Shown piece after piece: positions 16,585 to 24,266 of a DNA stretch of 37,435 nt (within the stretch, counting starts at the first letter, position 1; each line of letters opens with the position of its first letter). The notes below the pieces were generated by a model. That model had not been told where the DNA came from. It searched no databases and was given only the letters and a program-made list of their open reading frames with translations. Location of the stretch: NCBI GenBank assembly GCA_017448185.1, contig JAFSLX010000076.1, positions 1 to 37,435 of the forward strand, given 5' to 3'. The stretch is from Bacteroidales bacterium (GTDB lineage Bacteria > Bacteroidota > Bacteroidia > Bacteroidales > P3). A program made the translations under genes and the position numbers.

Positions 16585-17148
16585 TTGGCAACACCCTACA
16601 ACCCCAATGCCTCCGCCATGCGCGGACGTGGCCCGGTCAAAAAAGAGCCCGACCACCTGATTAACGAACGCATCGACGTGCCTATGGTACGCGTTGTCGG
16701 CGACGGTGTCGAGCCCGCCATCATGAACACTCGCGAAGCCCTGCGCAAAGCCTACGACCAAGGTCTCGACCTGGTCATGATTTCGCCTACAGCCAACCCG
16801 CCAGTGTGCAAAATCATAGAGTACCAAAAGTTCCTCTATGAACAGAAAAAACGCGAGAAAGAGCGCAAGGCCAACTCGACCAAGATTGTCATCAAGGAGA
16901 TTCGCCTCAGCCCACAGACCGACGACCACGACTTCGAGTTCAAGCTCAACCACGCCATCCGCTTCCTCAAAGAAGGCAACAAGGTGAAGGTCGATGTCTT
17001 CTTCCGCGGACGTAGCATCGTCTACAAAGAACAGGGCGAGCAGCAGTTGCTGAAATTTGCAGAGGCGTTGCTCGAATATGGCAAGCCTGAGCAGATGCCG
17101 CGCCTCGAAGGCAAACGAATGCTCATGGTCATCGCACCGAAAAAATAA
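16585..17148 (+). CDS. infC: Translation initiation factor IF-3, probable TTG start
   Basis: IF3 of 187 aa, which binds the 30S subunit and checks start-codon choice. The N-domain has LINERIDVPMVRVVGDGVEP and the linker leads to the C-domain with KEIRLSPQTDDHDFEFK, FRGRSIVYKEQGEQQL and the end PKK. The only in-frame start upstream of the conserved N-domain other than an ATG at 16618 is TTG at 16585; the frame is closed by a stop at 16558. A TTG start gives an N-terminus (AMRGRGPVKKEPDHLINER) like the GR..KKEPEHRINER type I recall from related Bacteroidetes. A non-ATG start fits the known IF3 self-control, in which IF3 represses its own rare start codon. Starting at 16618 would still keep most of this region. 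Confidence 0.95.
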   Translation: MATPYNPNASAMRGRGPVKKEPDHLINERIDVPMVRVVGDGVEPAIMNTREALRKAYDQGLDLVMISPTANPPVCKIIEYQKFLYEQKKREKERKANSTKIVIKEIRLSPQTDDHDFEFKLNHAIRFLKEGNKVKVDVFFRGRSIVYKEQGEQQLLKFAEALLEYGKPEQMPRLEGKRMLMVIAPKK

Positions 17149-17207
17149 AAAAGAGACAAGTCCAAACCGTATCAATAACAGTCTAACTTAAAAAAAACAG
17201 TAAAGTA

Positions 17208-17402
17208 ATGCCCAGAATGAAAACCAAAGCCGCTGCCAAGAAGCGTTTCACCTTCACCGGCACCGGTAAAATCAAGAGAAAGCATGCTTACCACAGTCAC
17301 ATCCTGACCAAAAAGGAGACGACCCAGAAGCGCAACCTCGACCACACCGCTCTCGTCAGCCGTGACGATGAGGCCCGCGTCAAACGTATGCTTTTAGCTT
17401 AA
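17208..17402 (+). CDS. rpmI: 50S ribosomal protein bL35
   Basis: Protein of 64 aa, the normal bL35 length, of the large ribosomal subunit. It shows the N-terminal [13 protein letters not shown] and the family region [21 protein letters not shown]. It is very basic, as expected. It sits between infC and rplT in the canonical order and is probably co-regulated with them, since L20 controls this operon in several bacteria. Confidence 0.97.
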   Translation: MPRMKTKAAAKKRFTFTGTGKIKRKHAYHSHILTKKETTQKRNLDHTALVSRDDEARVKRMLLA

Positions 17403-17425
17403 GAAAACAGGAGTTATTAACCATT

Positions 17426-17486
17426 GTTTAGCGCCGACAAGTGCAGCAGGCCTAAAAGCGGAAAGCTGCCTCGCTGCCGCCTAAAC
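17426..17486 (+). promoter_or_regulatory. Candidate structured RNA between rpmI and rplT (possible L20-responsive element)
   Basis: The outer stem GTTTAG (17426-17431) pairs with CTAAAC (17481-17486). Inside it GCAGCAGG (17443-17450) can pair with CCT-c-GCTGC (17469-17477, one bulged C). Alternatively GCAGC can pair with GCTGC at 17465-17469, so two exclusive folds exist. An A-rich internal loop (ACAA, 17437-17440) lies between the stems. No T-run follows, so control would be at translation. Folding was done by eye; similarity to known L20 operators is not established. Confidence 0.45.
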
Positions 17487-17506
17487 GAAAAACAAATTAA
17501 AAATCT

Positions 17507-17854
17507 ATGCCAAGATCAGTTAATGCCGTTGCTTCAAGAGCACGCAGAAAGAAAATCCTCAATCGCACCAAAGGTTATTGGGGCAGAGGTAAAAATGTGT
17601 GGACCGTCGCCAAGAACAAATGGGAGAAAGGTCAGACCTATGCTTACCGTGACCGTAAAAACAAGAAGCGCGAATTCCGTTCGCTGTGGATCAACCGTAT
17701 CAATGCCGGTTGCCGCATCAATGGTATCTCGTACTCCGTCTTTATGGGCGAACTTCACAAGAACAACATCGAACTCAACCGCAAGGTGCTTGCCGACCTC
17801 GCTATGAACAATCCCGAGGCCTTCACCGCAGTTGTCAAGATGGTAAAGAAATAA
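17507..17854 (+). CDS. rplT: 50S ribosomal protein bL20
   Basis: Protein of 115 aa, normal length for bL20, needed for early assembly of the large subunit. It has the family start [20 protein letters not shown], then [16 protein letters not shown] and the globular C-domain with [20 protein letters not shown]. In other bacteria L20 is also the repressor of this operon. The 104-bp spacer from rpmI is unusually long for the cluster and holds a candidate hairpin; rplS follows after 27 bp. Confidence 0.97.
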   Translation: MPRSVNAVASRARRKKILNRTKGYWGRGKNVWTVAKNKWEKGQTYAYRDRKNKKREFRSLWINRINAGCRINGISYSVFMGELHKNNIELNRKVLADLAMNNPEAFTAVVKMVKK

Positions 17855-17881
17855 GTTTAACCTTTAAAGAATCTATCAGTC

Positions 17882-18235
17882 ATGGGAAAGAATGAAATAA
17901 TGCAGTTTGTCGAGACCCTTGCCGAGCGCAAGGAGTTCCCCGAGTTCAAAGCCGGCGACACCATCACGGTACACTATAAAATCAAAGAAGGTAACAAAGA
18001 AAGAATCCAGAACTTCCAGGGCGTTGTTTTGCAGCGTCGCGGAAGCGGAGCCACTGAAACCTTTACTGTCCGTAAGGTTACGAACGGTGTCGGAGTGGAG
18101 CGTATTTTCCCCTTCGCCAGCCCGTTCATCGAGCAGATCGATGTCAACAAACATGGTGCTGTGCGCCGTGCCCGCATCTTTTACCTGCGCGACCTCACCG
18201 GTAAGAAAGCCCGTATCAAAGAGAAGAGATTCTAA
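17882..18235 (+). CDS. rplS: 50S ribosomal protein bL19
   Basis: Protein of 117 aa, typical of bL19 at the subunit interface. Recognisable parts are [53 protein letters not shown] and the basic end [20 protein letters not shown]. It is the last gene of the translation cluster, just before a terminator. Placing rplS after rplT differs from the trmD-rplS arrangement common in Proteobacteria. Confidence 0.97.
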   Translation: MGKNEIMQFVETLAERKEFPEFKAGDTITVHYKIKEGNKERIQNFQGVVLQRRGSGATETFTVRKVTNGVGVERIFPFASPFIEQIDVNKHGAVRRARIFYLRDLTGKKARIKEKRF

Positions 18236-18271
18236 TCCCCTCGCTTTGGCGATACGGTTAAGGACTATAGT

Positions 18272-18307
18272 GTGGAGGTGTGTTGAACAACACACCTCCA
18301 CTTTTTT
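18272..18307 (+). terminator. Rho-independent terminator after rplS
   Basis: The stem GTGGAGGTGTGTTG (18272-18285) is matched exactly by CAACACACCTCCAC (18288-18301) around AA, so 12-13 bp pair with a small loop; TTTTTT follows. It lies between convergent genes. Confidence 0.93.
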
Positions 18308-18309
18308 AT

Positions 18310-19098
18310 TCATGAATGACAGAATTGGCTGACGGGGCCGAAGTCGTAGCCGTCGACGACGATTCGATTCTTGGTGGTGCGGCCGAGGAAGCAGCAATTT
18401 AGCCGCGCCTCGTCCATCTTAAGCAGGAACTGGTCGTCGTGCACCTCGTCGATTGCAACAAGGTAGCGCCCACTTTCCTCTCCAAACAGGAATGCATCGA
18501 GCCGCACCTCTCGCGGCGAGAGGATGTCGTAGCCCAACGGGGCGGTGAAGGCAAGCAACGACCCGAAAAGTCCGCCTTTAGCAACTGGAATAGTCTCCGA
18601 GCACAGTTCGGCACCGTGCAGGGCGGAAAGAATCATCTCGATATACTGACAATCTTCCTCATGGCCTCCTGTGGCCATAGGCTCGTCGACCAAATGCAGG
18701 CAGCGGCGGGCATACTCCGAGTCGGCAAACTCGGTACTGACATTGCCGACCATATAAAGCAGCACACCTGTTGCCAGCCCATGGGTGCGAGGTGAAAACC
18801 GGAAACCGGCGCTGAGCTCTTTGGCAATGGCAAGACAATCTTTCACACGAGGTTCGCGGATGGCACGATGGTCAGCATTGCCAGAGTAAAGGTATTCTTC
18901 ACGTTCCACAATATGGTGCTGACCACGCAGCCAGCCATAGAGGCTCTGCTGCCGTCCGTTGCTGTCCCACATGGCCAGCAGCGTGCTAATCTCGTCAATA
19001 GTAGGTATACGTCCCACGATGTCGAGAATCTCGTCGTAGGCCTCGCGCGAAATGCCAAGCGCCTCTACCTGTTCGAAATCAACGGGTATCTCGCTCAT
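18310..19098 (-). CDS. Shortened PurL-like (AIR-synthase-related) protein, probably not a full FGAM synthase
   Basis: Protein of 262 aa. The N-terminus (about 8-55: ALGISREAYDEILDIVGRIPTIDEI, then LLAMWDSNGRQQS) aligns by eye with the PurL linker and start (ILGR-PT-x2-EL ... AMWSEHCSYKSS), but the catalytic-site EHC is replaced by SNG. The rest (about 105-262: LLYMVGNVSTEFADSEYARR, KGGLFGSLLAFTAPLGYDI, DAFLFGEESGRYLVAI) resembles the last AIR-synthase-type domain of PurL. The central ATP-binding parts and the glutaminase domain are absent; full PurL exceeds 700 aa. It is coupled by ATGA (19095-19098) to a tyrosine phosphatase. It is probably a pseudoenzyme or regulatory relative; function unknown. 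Confidence 0.6.
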   Translation of the reverse strand: MSEIPVDFEQVEALGISREAYDEILDIVGRIPTIDEISTLLAMWDSNGRQQSLYGWLRGQHHIVEREEYLYSGNADHRAIREPRVKDCLAIAKELSAGFRFSPRTHGLATGVLLYMVGNVSTEFADSEYARRCLHLVDEPMATGGHEEDCQYIEMILSALHGAELCSETIPVAKGGLFGSLLAFTAPLGYDILSPREVRLDAFLFGEESGRYLVAIDEVHDDQFLLKMDEARLNCCFLGRTTKNRIVVDGYDFGPVSQFCHS

Positions 19099-19616
19099 TC
19101 TTCAGGTGTTTCGCCCTGCTGTGCCGCCAGCATTTCGGCCTCGGCCTCGGGTTTCAACTCGTCGAACAGGCACTTGCAGCCACGGTCGATGTCGTCCCAG
19201 GCGATGTTGAACTTGCGCGTGTACCACGGGTCGACCACATCGCGACCATGGTTCTTCTCATCGCTGACCGGCACATGGTCGAGCAGCAGCGAGAGCTTGC
19301 CGTCAGGGTCGCCGTCGAACACTGCCATCAGGTTGTCGATATTCTGTTGTTCCATGGCGACAATCATGTCGTAGTTACCATAATCGTCCGGGGCAATGCG
19401 ACGGGCCGTCTTGCCCGGGCAGCCGATGCCGTGTTTGGCCAGTTCCTGACGGGCCAAAGGATAGACCGGATTGCCCAGTTCCTCGTCGCTCGTGCCCGCC
19501 GAGGCTATCTCAAACCACTCCTCAAGACCGCCGCGCCGCACATAACGCTTCATCACAAACTCGGCCATCGGACTGCGGCAGATATTGCCGTGACATACAA
19601 AAAGAATCTTTTTCAT
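19095..19616 (-). CDS. Low-molecular-weight protein-tyrosine-phosphatase
   Basis: Cytoplasmic LMW-PTP of 173 aa. The phosphate loop CHGNICRS has the nucleophile C8 and R14, and the general acid is D129 in VVDPWY, as the family requires. The body has EIASAGTSDEELGNPVYPLAR and YDMIVAMEQQNIDNL. A charged extension (about 160-173, EAEAEMLAAQQGETPEE) goes a little beyond the usual ~155 aa. Its stop overlaps the start of the PurL-like gene by 4 bp, so the two are made together. In other bacteria such enzymes often act with tyrosine kinases of polysaccharide export; no such kinase is in the window. Substrate unknown. Confidence 0.94.
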   Translation of the reverse strand: MKKILFVCHGNICRSPMAEFVMKRYVRRGGLEEWFEIASAGTSDEELGNPVYPLARQELAKHGIGCPGKTARRIAPDDYGNYDMIVAMEQQNIDNLMAVFDGDPDGKLSLLLDHVPVSDEKNHGRDVVDPWYTRKFNIAWDDIDRGCKCLFDELKPEAEAEMLAAQQGETPEE

Positions 19617-19689
19617 ACTTTCGAACGTACTTATTTGCTATGGCTCGTTTTTTTTAATCCCTTCCACTGAAAACCGCCTGAAAGTCAGT

Positions 19690-19771
19690 TGCTGTTCAAT
19701 CGATGTTCTGTTGTTGTTCAGTCAAAAATTGAACAACGACTGAACAACGACTGGACAACATGCGAACAACA
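19690..19771. repeat. Phased 11-bp palindromic repeat element, copy C (degenerate)
   Basis: Left units in phase: TGCTGTTCAAT (19690-19700), CGATGTTCTGT (19701-19711), TGTTGTTCAGT (19712-19722). The centre is CAAAA (19723-19727). Right units: ATTGAACAACG (19728-19738), ACTGAACAACG (19739-19749), ACTGGACAACA (19750-19760), TGCGAACAACA (19761-19771). Phase is kept over seven units while sequence decays outward. It lies 130 bp upstream of the mutB -33 element. Confidence 0.9.
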
Positions 19772-19901
19772 GCAGAAGCGGTTTATTGCTACAAACTGAC
19801 TATCAGTCACTTTAAACGCAACACCATCCTAACTATGTATTGCAAATGTACACAATGTTTGTCAAATATGCAAATATTATTTCAGCAAGATGGAAGTTTT
19901 T

Positions 19902-19932
19902 TTTGCCAGTTCGTTATTTTTCTGTATATTTG
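19902..19932 (+). promoter_or_regulatory. Bacteroidetes-type promoter of the methylmalonyl-CoA mutase gene
   Basis: TTTG (19902-19905), a 19-bp spacer and TATATTTG (19925-19932), leaving a leader of about 37 nt before the ATG at 19975. Confidence 0.9.
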
Positions 19933-19974
19933 CAAATTAATGTTAATGATTGATAAACAATTAAACACCTGATA

Positions 19975-22128
19975 ATGAGACCTGATTTTTCAAAAGTCGA
20001 CATTCGCAAGGTTGAGGAAAACCGCGAATCGTTCGAACAATGGGAAAAAGAGAACCATATTGAGAAGAACTGGAAGACTCCGGAGCAGATTGACGTGAAG
20101 CCCGCCTATGGCAAGAAAGACCTTGCCGGTATGGAGCACTTGAACTATGCTGCCGGTATCGCCCCGTTCCTGCGCGGACCGTACTCGACAATGTATGTGA
20201 TGCGTCCGTGGACCATCCGCCAGTACGCCGGTTTCTCGACCGCCGAGGAGAGTAACGCATTCTATCGCCGCAACATCGCAGCCGGACAGAAGGGTCTGTC
20301 CTGTGCTTTCGACTTGGCCACGCACCGCGGCTACGACTCGGACCACGAACGTGTGGTGGGCGATGTGGGTAAAGCCGGTGTGGCTATCGACAGCATCCTC
20401 GACATGAAGATACTGTTCGACCAGATTGACCTCGGCAAGATGTCGGTCTCGATGACCATGAACGGCGCCGTGCTGCCCATTCTGGCCTTCTACATTATCG
20501 CCGCCGAAGAGCAGGGTGTAAGTCAGGACCAGCTGCAGGGCACCATCCAGAATGACATTCTCAAGGAGTTCATGGTGCGCAACACCTACATCTACCCTCC
20601 CCTGCCGTCGATGAAAATTATCGCCGACATCTTCGAGTACACCTCGAAGCACATGCCGAAGTTCAACAGCATCTCGATTTCGGGCTACCACATGCAGGAA
20701 GCCGGAGCCACGGCCGACATCGAGCTGGCTTACACGCTGGCCGACGGTCTTGAGTACCTCCGCGCAGGTGTGAAAGCCGGCATGAGCGTCGACGACTTCG
20801 CTCCGCGCCTGTCGTTCTTCTGGGGCGTAGGCATGAACCACTTTATGGAAATTGCCAAGATGCGTGCCGCCCGCATGCTTTGGGCCAAGATTGTCAACCA
20901 GTTCAACCCGAAGAACCCCAAGTCGCTGGCCCTGCGTACCCACTCGCAGACCTCCGGATGGAGCCTCACCGAACAGGACCCGTTCAACAACGTGGCCCGT
21001 ACCTGCATCGAGGCTATGGGCGCCGCTCTGGGTCACACCCAGTCGCTGCACACCAACGCCCTCGACGAGGCCATCGCACTGCCGACCGACTTCAGTGCCC
21101 GTATTGCCCGTAATACACAGATATACCTGCAGGAAGAGACCAACATCTGCCGCGTGGTAGACCCGTGGGCCGGCAGCTACTACGTCGAGACCCTCACCCA
21201 CGAGATAGCCCACCGCGCATGGGCCCACATCCAAGAAGTGGAGAAACTGGGCGGCATGGCAAAAGCCATTGAGAGCGGTGTGCCGAAGATGCGTATCGAA
21301 GAAGCTTCGGCCCGCAAGCAGAGCCGCATCGACTCGAACGTCGACACCATCGTGGGTATCAACAAGTACCGTCTCAACCACGAGGATCCCATCGAGACCC
21401 TCGAAATCGACAATACCGCCGTGCGCAATGCTCAGATCGAGCGTTTGCACAAACTGCGTGCCGAACGCGACAACGAGGCCGTTCAGGCCGCTTTGGACCG
21501 CCTGACCGAGTGCGCCCGCACCGGCGAAGGCAACCTGCTCGACCTCAGCATCGATGCCGCCCGCAAGCGCGCCTCGCTGGGCGAAATCAGCTATGCACTT
21601 GAGAAAGTCTATGGCCGTTATAAAGCAAAAATCAACCTCATCAGCAACGTGTACAGCAGTCAGACCAAAGAGAGCGATGCCTTCAAGAAAGCGCAGGAGC
21701 TCACCGATAAATTCGCCAAACTCGAGGGCCGTCGCCCGCGTATCATGGTGGCCAAGATGGGCCAGGACGGTCACGACCGCGGAGCCAAAGTGGTAGCCAC
21801 CGGCTATGCCGACATGGGCTTCGATGTCGACATGGGTCCCCTCTTCCAGACACCCGCCGAGGCAGCCAAGCAGGCCGTGGAGAATGACGTCCACATCGTG
21901 GGTGCCAGTTCGCTGGCCGCAGGTCACAAGACCCTCCTGCCGCAGCTGATTGAAGAGCTGAAGAAACTCGGCCGCGAGGACATCATGGTGGTTGCCGGTG
22001 GCGTTATCCCGGCACAGGACTACCAGTACCTGTTCGATGCCGGTGTGGCAGCCGTCTTCGGTCCTGGAACCCCCGTCAGCACCTCGGCCATCAAGATGAT
22101 GGAACTGCTGCTTGCTGCACGCGAATAA
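19975..22128 (+). CDS. mutB: Methylmalonyl-CoA mutase, large (catalytic, B12-binding) subunit
   Basis: Adenosylcobalamin-dependent mutase of 717 aa, interconverting succinyl-CoA and (R)-methylmalonyl-CoA in the propionate pathway. The N-terminal TIM-barrel domain includes [54 protein letters not shown] and [18 protein letters not shown]. The C-terminal cobalamin domain (about 585-717) carries the base-off motif DGHDRGAK (DxHxxG, the His being the cobalt ligand), then [14 protein letters not shown] and VVAGGVIP. Length is normal for MutB. The small subunit mutA, often directly upstream, is not in the window; this gene has its own promoter. The next gene starts 8 bp after its stop. It is the window's clear consumer of the vitamin sensed by the riboswitch at 4364. 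Confidence 0.97.
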   Translation: MRPDFSKVDIRKVEENRESFEQWEKENHIEKNWKTPEQIDVKPAYGKKDLAGMEHLNYAAGIAPFLRGPYSTMYVMRPWTIRQYAGFSTAEESNAFYRRNIAAGQKGLSCAFDLATHRGYDSDHERVVGDVGKAGVAIDSILDMKILFDQIDLGKMSVSMTMNGAVLPILAFYIIAAEEQGVSQDQLQGTIQNDILKEFMVRNTYIYPPLPSMKIIADIFEYTSKHMPKFNSISISGYHMQEAGATADIELAYTLADGLEYLRAGVKAGMSVDDFAPRLSFFWGVGMNHFMEIAKMRAARMLWAKIVNQFNPKNPKSLALRTHSQTSGWSLTEQDPFNNVARTCIEAMGAALGHTQSLHTNALDEAIALPTDFSARIARNTQIYLQEETNICRVVDPWAGSYYVETLTHEIAHRAWAHIQEVEKLGGMAKAIESGVPKMRIEEASARKQSRIDSNVDTIVGINKYRLNHEDPIETLEIDNTAVRNAQIERLHKLRAERDNEAVQAALDRLTECARTGEGNLLDLSIDAARKRASLGEISYALEKVYGRYKAKINLISNVYSSQTKESDAFKKAQELTDKFAKLEGRRPRIMVAKMGQDGHDRGAKVVATGYADMGFDVDMGPLFQTPAEAAKQAVENDVHIVGASSLAAGHKTLLPQLIEELKKLGREDIMVVAGGVIPAQDYQYLFDAGVAAVFGPGTPVSTSAIKMMELLLAARE

Positions 22129-22136
22129 CACACAAA

Positions 22137-23189
22137 ATGAAAAAAATAGTTTCCATAATAATGCTCCTCACTGTCGCCACGGCAGTGAGGGCATTAGTTT
22201 TCAGCCACCCTGCCCTCTCGGGACAGACGTTGTATTTCCGAGTTCTCAACTCGTCGACCGTAGAAGTGTATAACCCAGGTTGGGACAACCACACACCGCC
22301 CACCGGCGGATTGGACATTCCGTCGACTGTGCAACATGAGGGTACGACCTACACCGTAACAGGCATCGGTCGTCAGGCTTTCTTCAACTGTAGCGGGCTG
22401 ACAAGGGTAAATGTGCCGGCATCGGTGAAGAACATCGATGCAATGGCCTTCAACTATTGCACGGCACTCGATACCATAGAATTGCCCTCCACGCTGAACA
22501 AGATTGCCTCGGCTGCATTTGTCGGTTGCGGCTACTTCAACGACACAAACAAATGGGAAAACAACAAATTGCTGTATATTGGGAACTACCTGATAAAGGT
22601 TCGCACGACCCACAACGGTCCCCTCGCTCTGCGCGAAGGGACCACAGGCATAGCCGATATCGCATTCTATTTCTGCGACCAGATACCAATGATTGAAATA
22701 CCATCGAGTCTGCGTTTCATCGGCGATATGGCCTTTGACTACTGCACCCAGCTTGACACACTGAAAGTGGCCGCTATCACCCCTCCGACACTGCAACGCG
22801 AATCATTCAACGGGGTTTCGCAGCTGAACGTGGTGGTACCTTACGGTTCGGCAGATGCCTACCTTGCCGACACCTCGTGGAGCCGATACAATATCATTGA
22901 GAGTGCCCAACCCATTGATACGACTGACACAACTGATACTATAGACACAACCGACACAGTAGCTATACGCATGGTCGAACAAATGCCTGTAGAAGTAAAA
23001 ACCACCAAAGGCGGCATTGTTGTCGATGGCGTTGATGGTTGTAGCATCGCCATCTTCGACTGCTTCGGACGATGCATAGCATTCACACCCACCGCCTACG
23101 GAGAAATGCACTATGCACTGCCCACCACGGGGCTGTACATTGTTTCTGTAGAAGGCAGAAATCCAAGAAAAATTGTTTACCTGAACTGA
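22137..23189 (+). CDS. Secreted leucine-rich-repeat (BspA/LRR_5) protein with T9SS-like C-terminus
   Basis: Secreted protein of 350 aa with a signal peptide (about 1-19). BspA-type LRR_5 repeats cover about 60-250: YTVTGIGRQAFFNCSGLTRV, NIDAMAFNYCTALDTIELPS, FIGDMAFDYCTQLDTLKV and a final VVVPYGSADAYLADTSW. A Thr/Asp-rich linker follows (about 262-277, DTTDTTDTIDTTDTV). The C-terminal ~70 residues (DGVDGCSIAIFDCFGRCIAF, TTGLYIVSVEGRN, KIVYL) fit a T9SS type A sorting domain, though the usual YPNP is missing. LRR_5 proteins in this phylum often act as surface adhesins; that role is inferred. It follows mutB by 8 bp and is probably co-transcribed. Its 3' end overlaps the convergent LysE gene by 13 bp. 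Confidence 0.83.
   Translation: MKKIVSIIMLLTVATAVRALVFSHPALSGQTLYFRVLNSSTVEVYNPGWDNHTPPTGGLDIPSTVQHEGTTYTVTGIGRQAFFNCSGLTRVNVPASVKNIDAMAFNYCTALDTIELPSTLNKIASAAFVGCGYFNDTNKWENNKLLYIGNYLIKVRTTHNGPLALREGTTGIADIAFYFCDQIPMIEIPSSLRFIGDMAFDYCTQLDTLKVAAITPPTLQRESFNGVSQLNVVVPYGSADAYLADTSWSRYNIIESAQPIDTTDTTDTIDTTDTVAIRMVEQMPVEVKTTKGGIVVDGVDGCSIAIFDCFGRCIAFTPTAYGEMHYALPTTGLYIVSVEGRNPRKIVYLN
22917..22967 (+). repeat. Short coding repeat encoding a Thr/Asp-rich linker
   Basis: Degenerate 6- to 12-nt units of the form GAYACNACY encode alternating Asp and Thr between the LRR region and the C-terminal domain of the secreted protein. Such linkers are common spacers in exported proteins and can vary in length. 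Confidence 0.7.
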
Positions 23190-23944
23190 ACGGTATCGTG
23201 ACTGATTTTCGCCGAGTCCTTAGCAATATGCTGGTGGACGGTTTGAACTATTCTCGAACGCTGCGATGTACCATCCTGTTCTTTTTCACGAATATCGGGG
23301 TTGGTCTGATACAGAATCATTGAAACGACCAGGTAGACGGCGAAAATAATCAGGATTGAACCAGTGATGGTGTTGAACCAGTTCAAACGACGGGCGGTGA
23401 ACCAAGTCTGCATCATAGAAGCCAACCTGCACTTGAGAATATCCATTCCAAGCACCGCTATTAATAGTCCGGCAAAGAATATATAGCGTTCTGACGACGT
23501 AAGACCCACTTCAGCCGAGAGAATGGTGATAAGTGACACCCAATAAAGCCATATAAGGGGGTTGAGAAAATTGAGCAAGAAACCATGCAACATCAATTGC
23601 CAACGATGCATCTCTTCCTTGTTTTTAAAACGAAGACGGCTTGAACGGTCGCGTGACACCGTTGCCCTGCGCCGGATAGTGTGTACACCAATCCATCCAA
23701 TGACGATACCCCCAATGGTGGCCACGTAAATATTATGCATCGCGGCATCCATATCCAAGTTTCTAAGCACCGTGAGCATCAAGAAAACCATCAGGATATC
23801 GCTCAAACTAACACCGACAACAAAAGCTATCGTGCGCTTAAAACCATAATGTATACTATTCTGTATCAGCGAGAAGAATGCGGGTCCGAAGCTAAAAAAC
23901 AGCGACAGTGCAATACCACAGACTATGCCAATAAGTAATTCCAT
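23177..23944 (-). CDS. LysE/RhtB-family transporter
   Basis: Inner-membrane protein of 255 aa resembling LysE-type exporters of amino acids or similar small solutes. Hydrophobic segments are visible near residues 3-25 (LLIGIVCGIALSLFFSFGPAFF), 38-62, 72-88, 115-145, 152-172 and 190-212. The first has the GPA/GP feature of the family, and NFLNPLIWLYWVSL matches the conserved NP...WL region. A hydrophilic C-terminal tail (about 215-255) is longer than usual. A -7 element TATCTTTG (minus strand, 23963-23970) lies just upstream with a poor -33. The 3' end overlaps the convergent LRR gene by 13 bp. Substrate cannot be predicted. Confidence 0.82.
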   Translation of the reverse strand: MELLIGIVCGIALSLFFSFGPAFFSLIQNSIHYGFKRTIAFVVGVSLSDILMVFLMLTVLRNLDMDAAMHNIYVATIGGIVIGWIGVHTIRRRATVSRDRSSRLRFKNKEEMHRWQLMLHGFLLNFLNPLIWLYWVSLITILSAEVGLTSSERYIFFAGLLIAVLGMDILKCRLASMMQTWFTARRLNWFNTITGSILIIFAVYLVVSMILYQTNPDIREKEQDGTSQRSRIVQTVHQHIAKDSAKISHDTVQFR

Positions 23945-23962
23945 GTTCTATATTTTGAACTG

Positions 23963-23970
23963 CAAAGATA
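23963..23970 (-). promoter_or_regulatory. Probable -7 element for the LysE-family gene
   Basis: TATCTTTG on the minus strand, about 19 bp before the ATG. The expected -33 TTTG is only TTTC (23991-23994), so the promoter is partial. Confidence 0.5.
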
Positions 23971-24011
23971 CGAATTTTTTACTAAATAGAGAAAATACTT
24001 TCATGATAAAT

Positions 24012-24040
24012 AAAAAAAGCCTCTCATTTCGAGAGGCTTT
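24012..24040 (-). terminator. Rho-independent terminator after rpmF (minus strand)
   Basis: Inverted repeat AAAGCCTCTC (24016-24025) and GAGAGGCTTT (24031-24040). Read on the minus strand it is followed by a T-run (24012-24018 complement), right for ending the DUF177-rpmF transcript. Confidence 0.9.
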
Positions 24041-24059
24041 AACTTTGCATCACAGAGGT

Positions 24060-24245
24060 TTACTCGGTCACATTTTTTTCGATAGCGAGTTTACCACGGT
24101 AGTACCCACACTCGGGGCATACATGGTGATACATTACTTGTGCGCCGCAATTGCTGCATGTAGTCAGCTGCGCTTTCTCCAACGCGTCGTGCGTTCTTCT
24201 CTTGGCCGTTCTGGTCTGTGAGAATCTGTGTTTTGGATGTGGCAT
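24060..24245 (-). CDS. rpmF: 50S ribosomal protein bL32
   Basis: Protein of 61 aa, typical bL32. The N-terminus PHPKHRFSQTRTAKRRTHDAL is the family signature, and two CxxC pairs (CSNC, CPEC) form the zinc-ribbon version. It follows the DUF177/YceD gene by 21 bp, the conserved pairing seen in most bacteria, and is closed by a terminator. Confidence 0.97.
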   Translation of the reverse strand: MPHPKHRFSQTRTAKRRTHDALEKAQLTTCSNCGAQVMYHHVCPECGYYRGKLAIEKNVTE

Positions 24246-24266
24246 ATTATTACTTTTTTAATTTAT

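Larger units (their letters stand above)
19617..19974. other. Intergenic region between phosphatase and methylmalonyl-CoA mutase genes
   Basis: This 358-bp divergent intergenic region holds palindromic repeat copy C (19690-19771) and the mutB promoter (19902-19932). Between them, 19772-19901 is AT-rich with no convincing gene or RNA. No consensus promoter was recognised for the phosphatase strand, and no cobalamin riboswitch is present ahead of mutB. Confidence 0.8.

Noticed and set aside
19690..19771. Repeat arrays as ordinary Rho-independent terminators
   Set aside because: No T-run follows on either strand, and they lie mainly upstream of promoters in divergent regions, while the true terminators in this window have clear T-runs.
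19990..22131. Long open frame (713 codons) on the minus strand opposite mutB
   Set aside because: It mirrors the mutB frame exactly, has a low-complexity His/Gly/Val-rich composition with no recognisable domain, and mutB is certain. It is an antisense shadow of GC-rich codon usage. Similar antisense frames opposite rnr (185-2323), the four-domain gene (5138-6109), the OmpA gene (10678-12057) and thrS (14602-15483) were left out for the same reason.
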